64,000 bases of DNA, from NCBI RefSeq assembly GCF_010015445.1, contig NC_053115.1:6059576-6123575 (forward strand), in the 5' to 3' direction. Positions 23,286-33,745 of this stretch are shown piece by piece. Positions within the stretch are counted from its first letter, which is position 1. Each line of letters starts with the position of its first letter. The position numbers were made by a program, and so were the translations under genes. The notes beneath the pieces were generated by a model. That model did not search any database and had not been told where the DNA came from. It saw only the letters and a program-made list of their open reading frames with translations. The stretch is from Perca fluviatilis (lineage: Eukaryota; Chordata; Actinopteri; Perciformes; Percidae).

Positions 23286-23570
23286 ATACAGTAGTTCACT
23301 TCCCCTTGTCAGGAATCAACAGTGATTATCAAATTAGCTGCCGCGAGGAGCCTATCTCTGCTCTTGAAGTCGCTATTAAGCATTCCTTTAAATCACACTG
23401 ACTCAAAGAGAGAAAAGGACCATCACTGCTCTGTGCTCATGCTCTCCGGTGGCTTTGTAGAATCTCATTTTTGGCAGGAAATTGAAAACTCAAATTGCGT
23501 TGGACCTGCAACCCGCAGGCCGCTCAACGGGACGCCTCTATCATTTTAAATTCAGTCTATATGAAGGGCA
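23286..23570. promoter_or_regulatory. Candidate conserved noncoding element
   Basis: A unique block with GTGATTATCAAATTAGCTGC, CGCTATTAAGCATTCC and TTTAAATCACACTGACTC. No repeat signature. Function is inference. Confidence 0.25.
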
Positions 23571-24119
23571 AGTAAGGGTTTTTGGAACAGCTTTGTTGAC
23601 AGTTTTTTTAGTTTCTTGGTTTGTCTGTGTGTAGCCTACTGTTTACATCATCCCTCATTTTGCAGCTTTAGAAGAATCTCTCCTTTCTCCTGCTTTTCAG
23701 CGAAAGCCCTTTTTATCCCTGCCGTGTGCCACATCCCCCAGAGCTCTCAGCTGTGTGCCCTATTTTTAGAGGAGCACTCGGGCAATTTAGCGGAACAATG
23801 TGCTGGAGTCGCATTTTTGCTTCCATGTGATCTGGTGGGATGTTGACTACAGGCATCACATTTGCATTTTATATATGTGTAGCCTATTTATTCCGACCTA
23901 AAAGCCTCTCTTAGGTATGGATACAAGCAGTAGCATATTGTTTATTGTAGAGAAAGGCAGGATCTGTAACATTATTCTGAAAAACCACACAGAATAATGT
24001 ATAACTGGATGAAAAAACAATTAAGGTTGAGAAAATTCTGTGTAATGTAAGAGCAATGTTTTTTCCACACACTACTCTGCAGACTTTAAGACTAAATAAG
24101 CCACAATCAGAACCCCTAG
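23571..24119. other. Gene-free stretch, nothing recognised
   Basis: Unique sequence. The short frames on both strands are unsupported. Confidence 0.4.
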
Positions 24120-24440
24120 TGTCCTGTCTAAGGGTCATCAATATTAAACAGCATAACTACATTAACAGCCAGACTGGGTTAATTAAATGGAAGCCCTGTC
24201 GCGTCCTATAACTCAATGGAAGCAGGCTCAATTAACCGCCTAATTAGAAGCAGAGCTTGCATGAAACATGTAAATTCACCTTCTGTCTAATCCAATTTAT
24301 TGATCGATGCCCTCTGATAGCATGAAGAGTCACACAAAATGCAATAAGCCAACAGGAACACAAAGAGGATATGCATTAATCAGAATATAATTAACAAGTA
24401 ATGTTGTTCTTGCTTATCTCAGCCAATTCTGTTATTATTT
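24120..24440. promoter_or_regulatory. Strong candidate conserved noncoding element
   Basis: An AT-rich block with an unusual density of homeodomain-type cores: GGTTAATTAAATGG, GCTCAATTAACCGCC, GCCTAATTAGAAGC, TATGCATTAATCAG and TATAATTAACAAG within 300 bp. It has no repeat signature and no reading frame of interest. Confidence 0.4.
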
Positions 24441-24843
24441 GCCTCGTAGGTTAGCCCGACATCGCCAGACCAAATCAAAAATGCGAGTTAGTCTGGAACT
24501 TCTCACTTAATTTTCGATTATTTCCAAGTGGTGTTATCAACAATGCCTCTGGATGCGATTGGATAGAGCTACAACCAATCAGAGCAAGGAAATGTGACAT
24601 AGCGCAGAGCGACGGACGAATGTAAAGCCATCATGGTTTGTTTTCTAAAATGCCTCAACGCTGCTCCTCTTTACTCAGCTAGGTTTATGCTCGTGTTTAG
24701 TCTCGTATAAAGTATTTGAAAGCAATACTTGAGTAAGAGTACCAGAAATCTTACCAGGAAATGACTTTGTTAGAAGTAGAAGTCACCTTTTAGAATATTA
24801 CTTGAGTCAAAGTCTTAAAGTATCTGATATTTACTGTACTTAA

Positions 24844-25442
24844 AGGTGTTCTAAGCGATGTCACGCGTTTTTTTAGGCTACATTTTTTGTCACATACAGC
24901 AAACATCTCCTCACTATCTGCTAGTTGACTGTCCCCTGAACACACTGTAAAAAACATCTCCTCACTATCTGCTAGTTGACTGTCCCCTGAACACACTGTA
25001 AAAAACATCTCCTCACTATCTGCTAGTTGTCTGTCCTCTGAACACACTGTAAAAAACATCTCCTCACTATCTGCTAGTTGTCTGTCCTCTGAACACACTG
25101 TAAAAAACATCTCCTCACTATCTGCTAGTTGTCTGTCCTCTGAACACACTGTAAAAAACATCTCCTCACTATCTGCTAGCTGCCTGTCCCCTGAACACAC
25201 TGTAAAAAAACGCGGCCTCTGTAGACAGCTCAGGCTCCACAAACGCCAACAAAAACAAACTGTGCCAACCTGCACCACCAAACATAACAAACCGACAAGA
25301 AGGAGTTGGAGGTGGGGGTTGGGGGGTTAATGCGCGGAAGGGAGGGGACGGGATGAAGAGGAGGGAGGGGCGAGCTAGCCTCAGTTTTGCTGGACAATAC
25401 TTTGAACGTCAACAAGAAGTGACGTCACTGCTTAGAGCACCT
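24844..25442. mobile_element. TTAA-flanked MITE, family C, nested in the hAT-like element
   Basis: It begins AGGTGTTCTAAGCGATGTCA and ends in the complement of AGGTGCTCTAAGCAGTGACG. TTAA flanks both sides (24840-24843 and 25443-25446). Removing it rejoins CTGTACTTAAGTATCAAAAG, which reads as continuous hAT-type repeat. It contains a 51-bp tandem array. Confidence 0.8.
24901..25206. repeat. 51-bp tandem array, six units
   Basis: The unit contains AAACATCTCCTCACTATCTG, CTAGTTG(A/T)CTGTCC and CTGAACACACTGTAA. The period of 51 is a multiple of three, so the minus strand stays open as a repeated 17-residue peptide. That frame is a by-product. Confidence 0.95.
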
Positions 25443-26030
25443 TTAAGTATCAAAAGTACATTTCTGATTTCTAAATGTACTTATTATTAGAAGCAAAAGT
25501 AAAAAAAAACTTTGATTCTGAACTTTGTTGTGGCTTAGTCCTAGTAAAGCATAATATTCAGGGATTCCACATCCTTCTTGAACATCAAATTTAAACAACA
25601 GAATTTAAATTTATTTTTGTGAAAAAGAATCTTTCACTCCAACATGCAAAAACATTTCTTGCACGTAACGTGTAATGAAGATGCTTAGGGGAAATGGAGT
25701 GGAGCATTTTATTTAGGAAATTTAGTGAAGTAAAAGTAAAAGTTTCCAGAAATATAAATAACGAAGTAATTATGTGTTGTAATACAACACTGCTCATGTT
25801 TATGCGAGGGTTCGTGATCCATAAATGACATCATCAAGTATTTTGCATAAAGCACGAAGGCTCCGCAAGATGTCAATCATTGCCTCAAACCTGCCCCAAA
25901 TGAGATAAGCGGTTGGGATTGGCCTGACCAGGATCTGGAAATCTGTCTGAACCAGAGAGGGACCAGACTTATCTGCCAGATCAAATATAACATGAGCTCG
26001 CTGATTCGTCTGGTTCCCAGGCTACTTTAA

Positions 26031-26419
26031 AGGTGCAGTAGGTAAGACTTATAAAACTAACTTTCTGTCATATTTGCTGAAACTGACCCTATGTTCCACT
26101 ACATGACTACATGAAGCAGGTCATTTAAAAAAAAAATCCAGCTCCTCTGGCTCCACCTACAGCCTGTAGTGTGATTTGCAAAAATCCACCGCTCACGGTT
26201 CACATGCACCAATCAGGGCCAGGGGGGGTGTCTAACTGCGTGTCAATCACTGCTCATGCACATGCATTCATTCTCCCTTGTGGGTAGAGGGGCTTGGGAT
26301 ATTGTTTTGGGCTTTAGCAGAAAGGGGGGGAGGGACTGAGAGCTTTTGATGGGGAGAGTTTTTGATGTTCAATTTTTTTGACTAAGTCCTGGATCTTCGC
26401 AATCCTACCTACAGCATCT
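26031..26419 (+). mobile_element. TTAA-flanked MITE, family B, complete copy
   Basis: It begins AGGTGCAGTAGGTAAGAC and ends TACCTACAGCATCT (complement AGATGCTGTAGGTA). TTAA flanks both ends (26027-26030 and 26420-26423). It is 389 bp and non-coding, and lies two bases outside the TAGCC element's right end. Other copies are at 61027-61357 and 8808-8872. Confidence 0.8.
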
Positions 26420-26423
26420 TTAA

Positions 26424-26925
26424 GGACTTTCGTTGATGAGAACCAATATCTTAAGGTCAGTGTGCTCAGCTCTCCTTGACTTCCTGCTCCAAAGAGATGG
26501 ATCCAGCGCTGAGATGAATATGAAAGGAATACTTGAATAGCACTTTCCTCCTGCAGAACATGAATGAACACAACGGGCTCTTTTACAGGAGACGACGCGA
26601 GCGAATGCGGACATGGAGAAGCTGTTAAGAGCCATTAAAGTGACATTGACAAAAAGGCAGGAAGTCAGATTGTCATCTAGAGAGAAGGAAGAGTATAAGA
26701 AGTAATAGTCTTGGCCTGCAGGAGGTGAAATGCAGAGATCTGGGAGGCGTTAACGACAGGCCGGGTTTTTCATCATCGGGCTGCCTCTGTGTGTGCTGGG
26801 AGTTCAGAGGGACTGAAGAGGAGTCAAGAAACCTATATTTTTCAGGTCTCCCACACCAATTGTGATTTTTTAATTATTTACATACATCCGTGAATGCAGT
26901 ATCCCTACAAATGATGTCCATATTT
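26424..26925. other. Gene-free stretch, nothing recognised
   Basis: Unique sequence. The minus-strand frames overlap MITE B and are unsupported. Confidence 0.4.
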
Positions 26926-26927
26926 GC

Positions 26928-27043
<116 letters not shown>

Positions 27044-27261
27044 CACACTGTTTTTAAAGGATAAGTCTGGTGATATTTTTCTTATTGTCAACAAAACCCA
27101 TGAAAAGTGCAAAACCAACAATGAATGCGTGTATTGTGTGTTTGCAAAGCCTGATATTATTCCTCTGCGCCATAGAGCTCCATTGTTGTTGAAAAACAAA
27201 CTATTAAAAATACATCAATGAGCCACTCTGTTGCACTGGGTGACATGTTCCTTCATTACCA

Positions 27262-27267
<6 letters not shown>

Positions 27268-27328
<61 letters not shown>
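27268..27328. repeat. (CA)n microsatellite
   Basis: About 30 CA units. Confidence 0.95.
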
Positions 27329-27329
<1 letters not shown>

Positions 27330-27610
27330 GCGTGGCACTATCTTTGTGGGGACCCGTCAATGACATAATGCATTCCCTAGCCCCTTACCCTAACCGTAAC
27401 CATCACAACTAAATGCCTACCCTTAACTCTTACTCTTACCCTCACCCTAACCATAACCTAATTTTATCCCTAATCCTAAAACCAAGTCTTAACCCTCAAA
27501 CAGCCCTTTAAAGTTATGGGGTCCAGCATTTTGGCCCCACAAAGCTGTCCGGACCCCACAAGTATACTGTATTCCCGGTTTTTGGACCCCATGAATATAG
27601 TTAAACAAGA

Positions 27611-27612
<2 letters not shown>
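27329..27612. repeat. CCCTAA-rich interspersed repeat between CA runs
   Basis: GTGGGGACCCGTCAATGACA is followed by degenerate CCCTAACC-type words, then CAGCCCTTTAAAGTTATGGG, GGACCCCACAAGTATACTGT and ATGAATATAGTTAAACAAG. It ends in another CA run (27613-27646). This arrangement recurs in fish genomes as a dispersed repeat. The CCCTAA words are interstitial, not telomeric. Confidence 0.6.

Positions 27613-27646
<34 letters not shown>
27613..27646. repeat. (CA)n microsatellite
   Basis: About 17 CA units forming the right end of the CCCTAA-rich repeat. Confidence 0.95.
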
Positions 27647-27650
<4 letters not shown>

Positions 27651-30548
27651 GTTTATTTGGAGTGCATCCCACATACACCATCCTGCTGAAGTAAACACAA
27701 CTAGAACACCAAATGTGCAGCTGAGAATAGGCCCCAAGAAATTCCTCTTGTTTGAGTAACTTTTGCTAAAATATATAAACAGTCCAGATTTTTTAGGAAA
27801 TTACGTAACCATTGAAAAAGAAATTGTATTATGTATTTGTACTTGTTTTGACCATTTTTACATTTTCAGCCTAAAACAAATGTATGGTGCCCCAAAGTGA
27901 CCAATATTAAATGAATAAATAAGACATTACAAACAAAACAAAAATATTTGTACACAAGAATAAAATATATGAATCAAACAATACGGTGTGAAATAATTTA
28001 AGAATTAGAATAAATGAATGATACATTTTTTAAACCTGAAATGCTATTTTAACACTTATTTTTAAAGTCACAGAGTTTTATTTGTGTTTATTTTCTATTT
28101 CATTATACATATTTTTACTTCATTCATTTTTTGTTTAATTTCATACTATTGACAAAGGACATTTGGTTAGTTCTGGTCTTTTGTTGACAGCATATCACCA
28201 GCCTTGTCCTTTAATGTAACTTACTATTGGCATTAAAAGCCATTCATTTGACAATGATAGTGATCCTGAATTGTCATAACTGTTTCATTAATATAATAAA
28301 CATTAGACTGGCTCTCTTATTCTCTTGATATAATAGTGACAGCATGATTAGCTTCTATTACACAAGCAGAGAAGTTTGCAATGACATATCTTAAAGCATG
28401 TTGAAAAGTGTTTTAAAATCCTATTACAGTAATTTACCACCGCTTTCCATACATGCCACTAAGGTAGATGGTTATAACATTACAAGCTCAGCTGTTTATT
28501 TAGCATTGCCGGAAAAAACTCCTAAACACTTTTTTTATGTATTACGTAAGCAGAGTGACACAATGAACACTTTGGTTTGAAATGTTCCCAAGTGTCGCAT
28601 CACCTTAGCAGCAGAGAGGAGTGTGTGTGTGTGTGTGTGTGTGTGTGACATCTGTCAGAAAAGATATAGTGCTATCCTGGTTCATCCAAGTTTAAGCCCA
28701 AAAGCATGAAATGTAATTCAACCTCTAAGCGCAGACACAAAAATATAAATATCTGTCACAACTTGCCTTTCGTAAAACTTCTTCTGTCTGTATTCATATT
28801 CCTTACTGTCAGACTGGCACATCTGCCATGCCGACTGCAGCTGCTGTGAGAGAATCAGGACAAAACAGTCAGCTGTTCCCCTGTAGGCATATACGTGCTA
28901 TCTTTGAGTTTTTATATCAGTGTCACGCACAAAGCTGTACATGTCATTGTGAGTGTAAGAAACAGGGATCGTGTTTGCTTTCAGAGAATCTTTGAGCCCC
29001 CCTTGTGCTGCTGTCAAAGTCCATCCTGTGTGAAGTAGATACATTACGCTGGTTTAAGGGATGAAGGAAGTGGAAATCAACCTGTCAAATGGCTTCGTAT
29101 TCCTGGGCCGATATAGCCAATATTAATCCTGACTCAACACCTGATCTTACATATCGTCACTGTCGGGCAAAAACCTTGTATGTCCAAAATTTTTGCTTTT
29201 CTAAAAATGAAAAAAGGCTCATTTGAAAACATTATATTGAGCTATTTACCATCGACAATGTCAGATGAAATTGTCACTGTTTAAATATTTGTCAAACTCA
29301 CAGACAGCCGTTAAAGACGTGTTCATATTGTGAGCTGTATGTTTTGTGTTATGTAAAAAAAATAACTGCCTTTGTTAGCCATACAGCCATGTCTCTCAGC
29401 TGCTGGGAGAGCATGGTGAAGGACGGGTGTGGACGAGGTGCCCAGAAGCCCTGCGGGACACAACATCAATCGCCACCTCTCTTTGGCTAAGGAGTTTGGA
29501 GCTGGCTGCTTTCAGATGCTTGTCTCTTAGGCTTATGCTAAATTCAGTGGGTTACAGTCATTAAAACTGCACCACCAAAGCACCACAACCACTGTACTTT
29601 CGACCCTGTTGGCAGACTTTAATTTTTTTTGGGGGGGGCATTTTAGGAACACCATGGGAACACCATGCAGCAAAGGGCCGCAGGTTGGAGTTGAACACGC
29701 GGACGCAGACTTGATTTTAGGCAATTGTGTGCAAAAGGCCTGGATTATGTTGAGTAGCAACATTTTTTATCTTACATTCAATGGCAATGTATTTCATTAT
29801 TATTTCTCCAATCAATCACAGCGCAAAGATTTACATATTCACATACTGACCTTATGGCACTAAGGAATACTGTGTCATCATGGTGAATAGAGAGTGAAAT
29901 CTTCAGTGTTCCACTACACTAAACTAAACCATCTTGAACAATAATGAACAAGTCCACAGTCAACTTTATATGTGTCAGGTGCCCACGCATGACACCCTGA
30001 TGGAAGATCTGGGTCTACGGATGAGAATGTTCTGCTTGTTGAAAACATTTTATATTTTTAAACAAGAATCTCATATCCTGGAAATAGAATAAAATGAAAG
30101 GATAATCAAATTGGCTGCAAAGATAAAAGGTGAAAGGAAATGTACTATTCCACAGCATCTTGCATAATAAATGTGATGCTCTTGTACAGGGCGGAAATTG
30201 TCTTTCTAAAAATATTAGGGGAATAAAGGTAATTGTGTTTGAATGGGAAGCTGGGAATAATTGCATGCCCCTGATAACTACAATATAACCAGTTTTTCTT
30301 TAACTTTTTGTCATAGATTGATAAAAAAAATGTATATATTATCTGTAGGCTTATGCAACTACATGGTGTAATACAGAAATCCAGGCAGCGATAACTAGTT
30401 TTTAAAAATCTATTCATCCACAGTGTAGTAATAGTTTGTGATTTATTTGTGATATAAAGATGATGGCATGATAGCAACATTAGGGTGCCATGCAGGGGCT
30501 GCAGAAGTCACACTGTGTCTGAAACAAAGCCACCTCACACACTCACAC
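27647..30548. other. Long AT-rich gene-free stretch
   Basis: No gene is recognised. It holds a (GT)n run at 28622-28648 and a short SINE remnant at about 29664-29709 (minus-strand ATGCAGCAAAGGGCCGCAGG, same family as 44079). The remainder is unique AT-rich DNA. Confidence 0.5.
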
Positions 30549-30611
30549 CCATGGAATAGCCAGACCCTCCTCCGCAGCGCTGTGGAGGTAGGTCGGGCAA
30601 TGCGAGACTAT
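30549..30611 (+). mobile_element. TAGTCT repeat family, 3' end only
   Basis: ATAGCCAGACCCTCCTCCGC through GGGCAATGCGAGACTA matches the last ~60 bp of the complete copies. Confidence 0.75.
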
Positions 30612-32092
30612 TTATAATGTGATAGTTACTGAATTTGACTGTTAGTTTGATCTCTTGTTTATGGGAAATGTACGTGTGTGTATGTTTGCGGGTGTACACA
30701 TGCATGTTTATGTATGTGGGCATGGATAAGTGTATTGAATATTGATGTGTTTTTACATATACACTCACCTAAAGGATTATTAGGAACACCTATAAGATTT
30801 CTCGTTAATGCAATTATCTAATCAACCAATCACATGGCAGTTGCTTCAATGCATTTAGGGGTATGGTCCAGGTCTAGACAATCTCCTGAACTCCAAACTG
30901 AATGTCAGAATGGGAAAGAAAGGTGATCTAAGCAACTTTTAGCGTGGCCTGGTTGTTGGTGCCAGACAGGCTGGTCTGAATATTTCCCAATCTGCTCAGT
31001 TACTGTGATTTTCACGCACAACCATTTCTAGGGTTTACAAAGAATGGTCTGAAAAAGGAAAAACATCCAGTATGCTGCAGTCCTGGGGGGCCAAAATGCC
31101 TTGTTGATGCTAGAGGTCAGAGGAGAATGGGCCGACTGATTCCAGCTGATAGAAGATCAACTTTGACTCAAATAACCACTCGTTACAACCGCGGTATGCA
31201 GCAAAGCATTTGTGAAGCCACAACACACACAACCTTGAGGCGGATGGGCTACACCAGCAGAAGACCCCACCGGGTACCACTCATCTCCACTAAAAATTGG
31301 AAAATGAGGCTACAATTTGCACAAGCTCACCAAAATGGGACAGTTAAAAACTGTAAAAATGTTGCCTTGTCTGATGAGTCTCGATTTCTGATGAGACATT
31401 AAGATGGTAGAGTCAGAATTTGGTGTAAACAGAATGAGAACATGGATCCGTCATGCCTTGTTACCACTGGGCAGGCTGGTGGTGGTGTAATGGTGTGGGG
31501 GATGTTTTCTTGGCACACTTTAGGCCCCTTGGTACCAATTGGGCATCGTTTAAATGCCACAGCCTACCTGAGCATTGTTTCTGACCGTTTCCATCCCTTT
31601 ATGACCACCATGTACCCATCCTCTGATGGCTACTTCCAGCAGGATAATGCACCATGTCACAAAGCTCGAATCATTTCAAATTGGTTTCTTGAACATGACA
31701 ATGAGTTCACTGTATTAAAATGGCCCCCACAGTCTCCAGATCTCAACCCAATAGAACATCTTTGGGATGTGGTGGAACGGGAGCTTCGTGCCCTGAATGT
31801 GCATCCCCCAAATCTCCATCAACTGTAAGATGAAAAAAAACTTTCCCACTATCCAACAAAATTAAAAAAAAAAAATAACAACCTTTTTTTAATTATAAAA
31901 AAAAAAATTAAAGCAGTTCTGAAGACGAAAGGGGGTCAAACACAGTATTAGTAGAGTGTTCCTAATAATCCTTTAGGTGAGTGTATATGTCTGTGATGTA
32001 ATGGGTATATATTGTGTGTCTAGTGTGGACCCCAGCAAGAGTAGCTGACTGCTACGACATCAGCTAATGGGGATCCTTATAATAAAAAAATA
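30612..32092 (+). mobile_element. LINE 3' tail split by a Tc1/mariner insertion
   Basis: The right part, 31985-32092, reads TAGTGTGGACCCCAGCAAGA and CTAATGGGGATCCTTATAAT, a 3' UTR end common in fish LINEs. The left part, 30630-30760, is a TGTATGT-rich stretch of the kind that precedes such tails. The Tc1 element at 30761-31984 sits between them. The left part is inference from texture. Confidence 0.45.
30761..31984 (+). mobile_element. Tc1/mariner transposon, inactive, DD36E type
   Basis: ACACTCACCTAAAGGATTAT begins the left end and its complement closes the right end, flanked by TA. The inverted repeats are about 30 bp (to TAGGAACAC). A degraded transposase lies between: start ATG at 30910, stops near 30940 and 31005, a frameshift near 31090, then open frames 31127-31402 and 31442-31828 separated by one in-frame TAA at 31400. 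Catalytic motifs visible are DESRF, QDNAPCH and SPDLNPIEHLW. The second D and the E are separated by 36 residues. Tc1 transposases cut and paste DNA into TA sites. This copy cannot make an intact enzyme. Confidence 0.9.
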
Positions 32093-32390
32093 AACCCCTA
32101 ATCAGAACCTTAATTTAAAAAATAAATAAAGATGTATTTAATTGATTTATGGACACTCATCTATCATACTACTATTAACTTCTCAAAATGTTTCTATGAG
32201 ATTAGGCTTCATGAGCAGCTCTCCTGATGTGTGCAAGAACGTTTTAACATTATTCCAAATTCTATTTTGAGTGATAGTTTTATTCTCAGAAGAGTTCCTC
32301 ATTGTCAAACATAACTCATTAAACCACAACGCAGGCAGCTTTCCTTCATGTTGTTTTGTTCCCTTCACAAATGAGTGTGGTGTTTCCGTT
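32093..32390. other. Gene-free stretch, nothing recognised
   Basis: AT-rich unique sequence. Confidence 0.4.
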
Positions 32391-32620
32391 GTAACTTAGA
32401 AGCCAGACCTAGCTGCTGTAATTCTGTACATGAATCACAGCGCTCATTAACACCCACTGAAGCTATCTGTGGACCAGTCTGCATATTTATGCACAGTAAC
32501 TGCTGTTCCACTTTTCCCCACAGACACTGTGTGTTTACTCATTGAGGTTGTTTGACATGCCGCACAACCTCTCAGGATATAGCCGCGCATGATGTTTTTT
32601 TATCCCTCCTCAAACAAATG
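32391..32620. promoter_or_regulatory. Candidate conserved noncoding element
   Basis: A unique block with GCGCTCATTAACACCC, CTGCATATTTATGCACAG and GTGTTTACTCATTGAGG (forkhead-like TGTTTAC). No repeat signature. Function is inference. Confidence 0.25.
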
Positions 32621-33555
32621 TGTATGACGAGGGATAAAGACATTTTTGTAGTATGGGGTCTGATCCACAAGACGTGGGCACATCACCCAGTCACAGCTTT
32701 CATGCTCTCCATCGGAGACCCTGGACCCTCTGAAGGGCAGAGAAGGAGGAGGAGAGAGTTTGCCAGGTCTTGTCTTTAATGAGAGAAGCACCTTGTTATC
32801 CAGGACTCCTGCTGTTCATCTACCCTGGGGCAGTTGTCTTGGGTAAGCAGGATGAGGATGGGAGGCGACAAAAAAGCACATGGCTCCATGTGTAGTTAGT
32901 AGTTAGACTTGTACGGCTTAATCTTTGAGACAGGCATATTTAATAAATCTTAATCAATTAAAACACACAGTAATGATAGCTGAAAAGGCTGTTCAGCAGC
33001 TAGAGTGAAACCTGGTGTAGTGCTGCTCTACAGGACATCCACAAATTGACACCTCAGGTTTCTAACCTGTATGTCTTTTCTTTTGTTTAAAACGTTTAAC
33101 CTTGAAAGATAAAAACCACAGAGGAAAAGGACGCAGTGTGGACCCCAATGTTCCTGGAGGATAAGAGACCTTTAAGGCCTCGATTGCCTCCTTGGAAGGA
33201 ACTGACTGACCCATGTCTGCACTCCTGCTCTGCTTTTTTGCTGCTGGGGTTAGGGTGACAGAGTGTGTGGTCTGCATCCTCAAATACTCTCCCCACACTT
33301 ATTCTGCAGCTCTGGCAAACTTAGCCTCCTCTGATAATACACACGCTGTTTTCTTCTTTTATTTCCTTGGGAAAAGATGCAGGACATGGAAAGTCATTTA
33401 TCTATGGCTTAAATGATGAAGAAAAACATGTTTTGCTGTTCAGGGTCGCAGTGTTACAGCATGTGGAAATCGCAGTCCTATTTGTACTGCTACAGAGAAT
33501 ACTTTAGGCTACTACAGAGAATCTATATGCTCGCTAGTTAATGAATAAGGTCATG
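32621..33555. other. Gene-free stretch, nothing recognised
   Basis: Unique sequence. The overlapping short frames near 33062-33416 are unsupported. Confidence 0.4.
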
Positions 33556-33745
33556 AAACCCCTGGGCACAATTAGTTTTCATTAGCAATGCACGGGTCAG
33601 CAGTGGCATCATCCAGATCTTCTCGCATATCAAAAGCTCAGCTACCCGTGTGTGCCCACTGCCCAACATAATTAAGTTCAGACCTGCATCTGCATAATGA
33701 TAATTAATTTAGTAATGATGATTAACCAACGAATATGTAATGCAA
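33556..33745. promoter_or_regulatory. Candidate conserved noncoding element
   Basis: Dense homeodomain-type cores: ACAATTAGTTTTCATTAGC, ACATAATTAAGTTC, ATAATGATAATTAATTTAG and GATGATTAACC, within 190 bp of otherwise unique DNA. Confidence 0.35.

Larger units (their letters stand above)
24698..25792. mobile_element. hAT-like element nested in the TAGCC element
   Basis: The right terminus complement CAGTGTTGTATTACAACAC and the left terminus TAGTCTCGTATAAAGTATT are similar. The 8-bp flanks CTCGTGTT (24690-24697) and CTCATGTT (25793-25800) differ by one base, as expected of an old hAT duplication. The body is the fish repeat type rich in AAGTA/TACTT words (ACTTGAGTAAGAGTACC, TATCAAAAGTACATT). 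It is itself interrupted by MITE C. Confidence 0.65.
24452..26024. mobile_element. Old TAGCC-terminal element, outer layer of a nest
   Basis: The left end TAGCCCGACATCGCCAGACC and the complement of the right end, TAGCCTGGGAACCAGACGAA, resemble the termini of 19208-19549. The two halves (24452-24697 and 25801-26024) are separated by a hAT-like insertion. No matching 9-bp flank survives, so the outer boundary is less certain. Confidence 0.5.

Noticed and set aside
24790..25290. A 166-codon minus-strand frame with a repeated 17-residue motif
   Set aside because: It is produced by a 51-bp tandem array in a TTAA-flanked MITE and runs into flanking repeat DNA.
27329..27612. Telomeric CCCTAA tract
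   Set aside because: The words are degenerate and embedded in a dispersed repeat with fixed GTGGGGACC and GGACCCCAC parts between CA runs.
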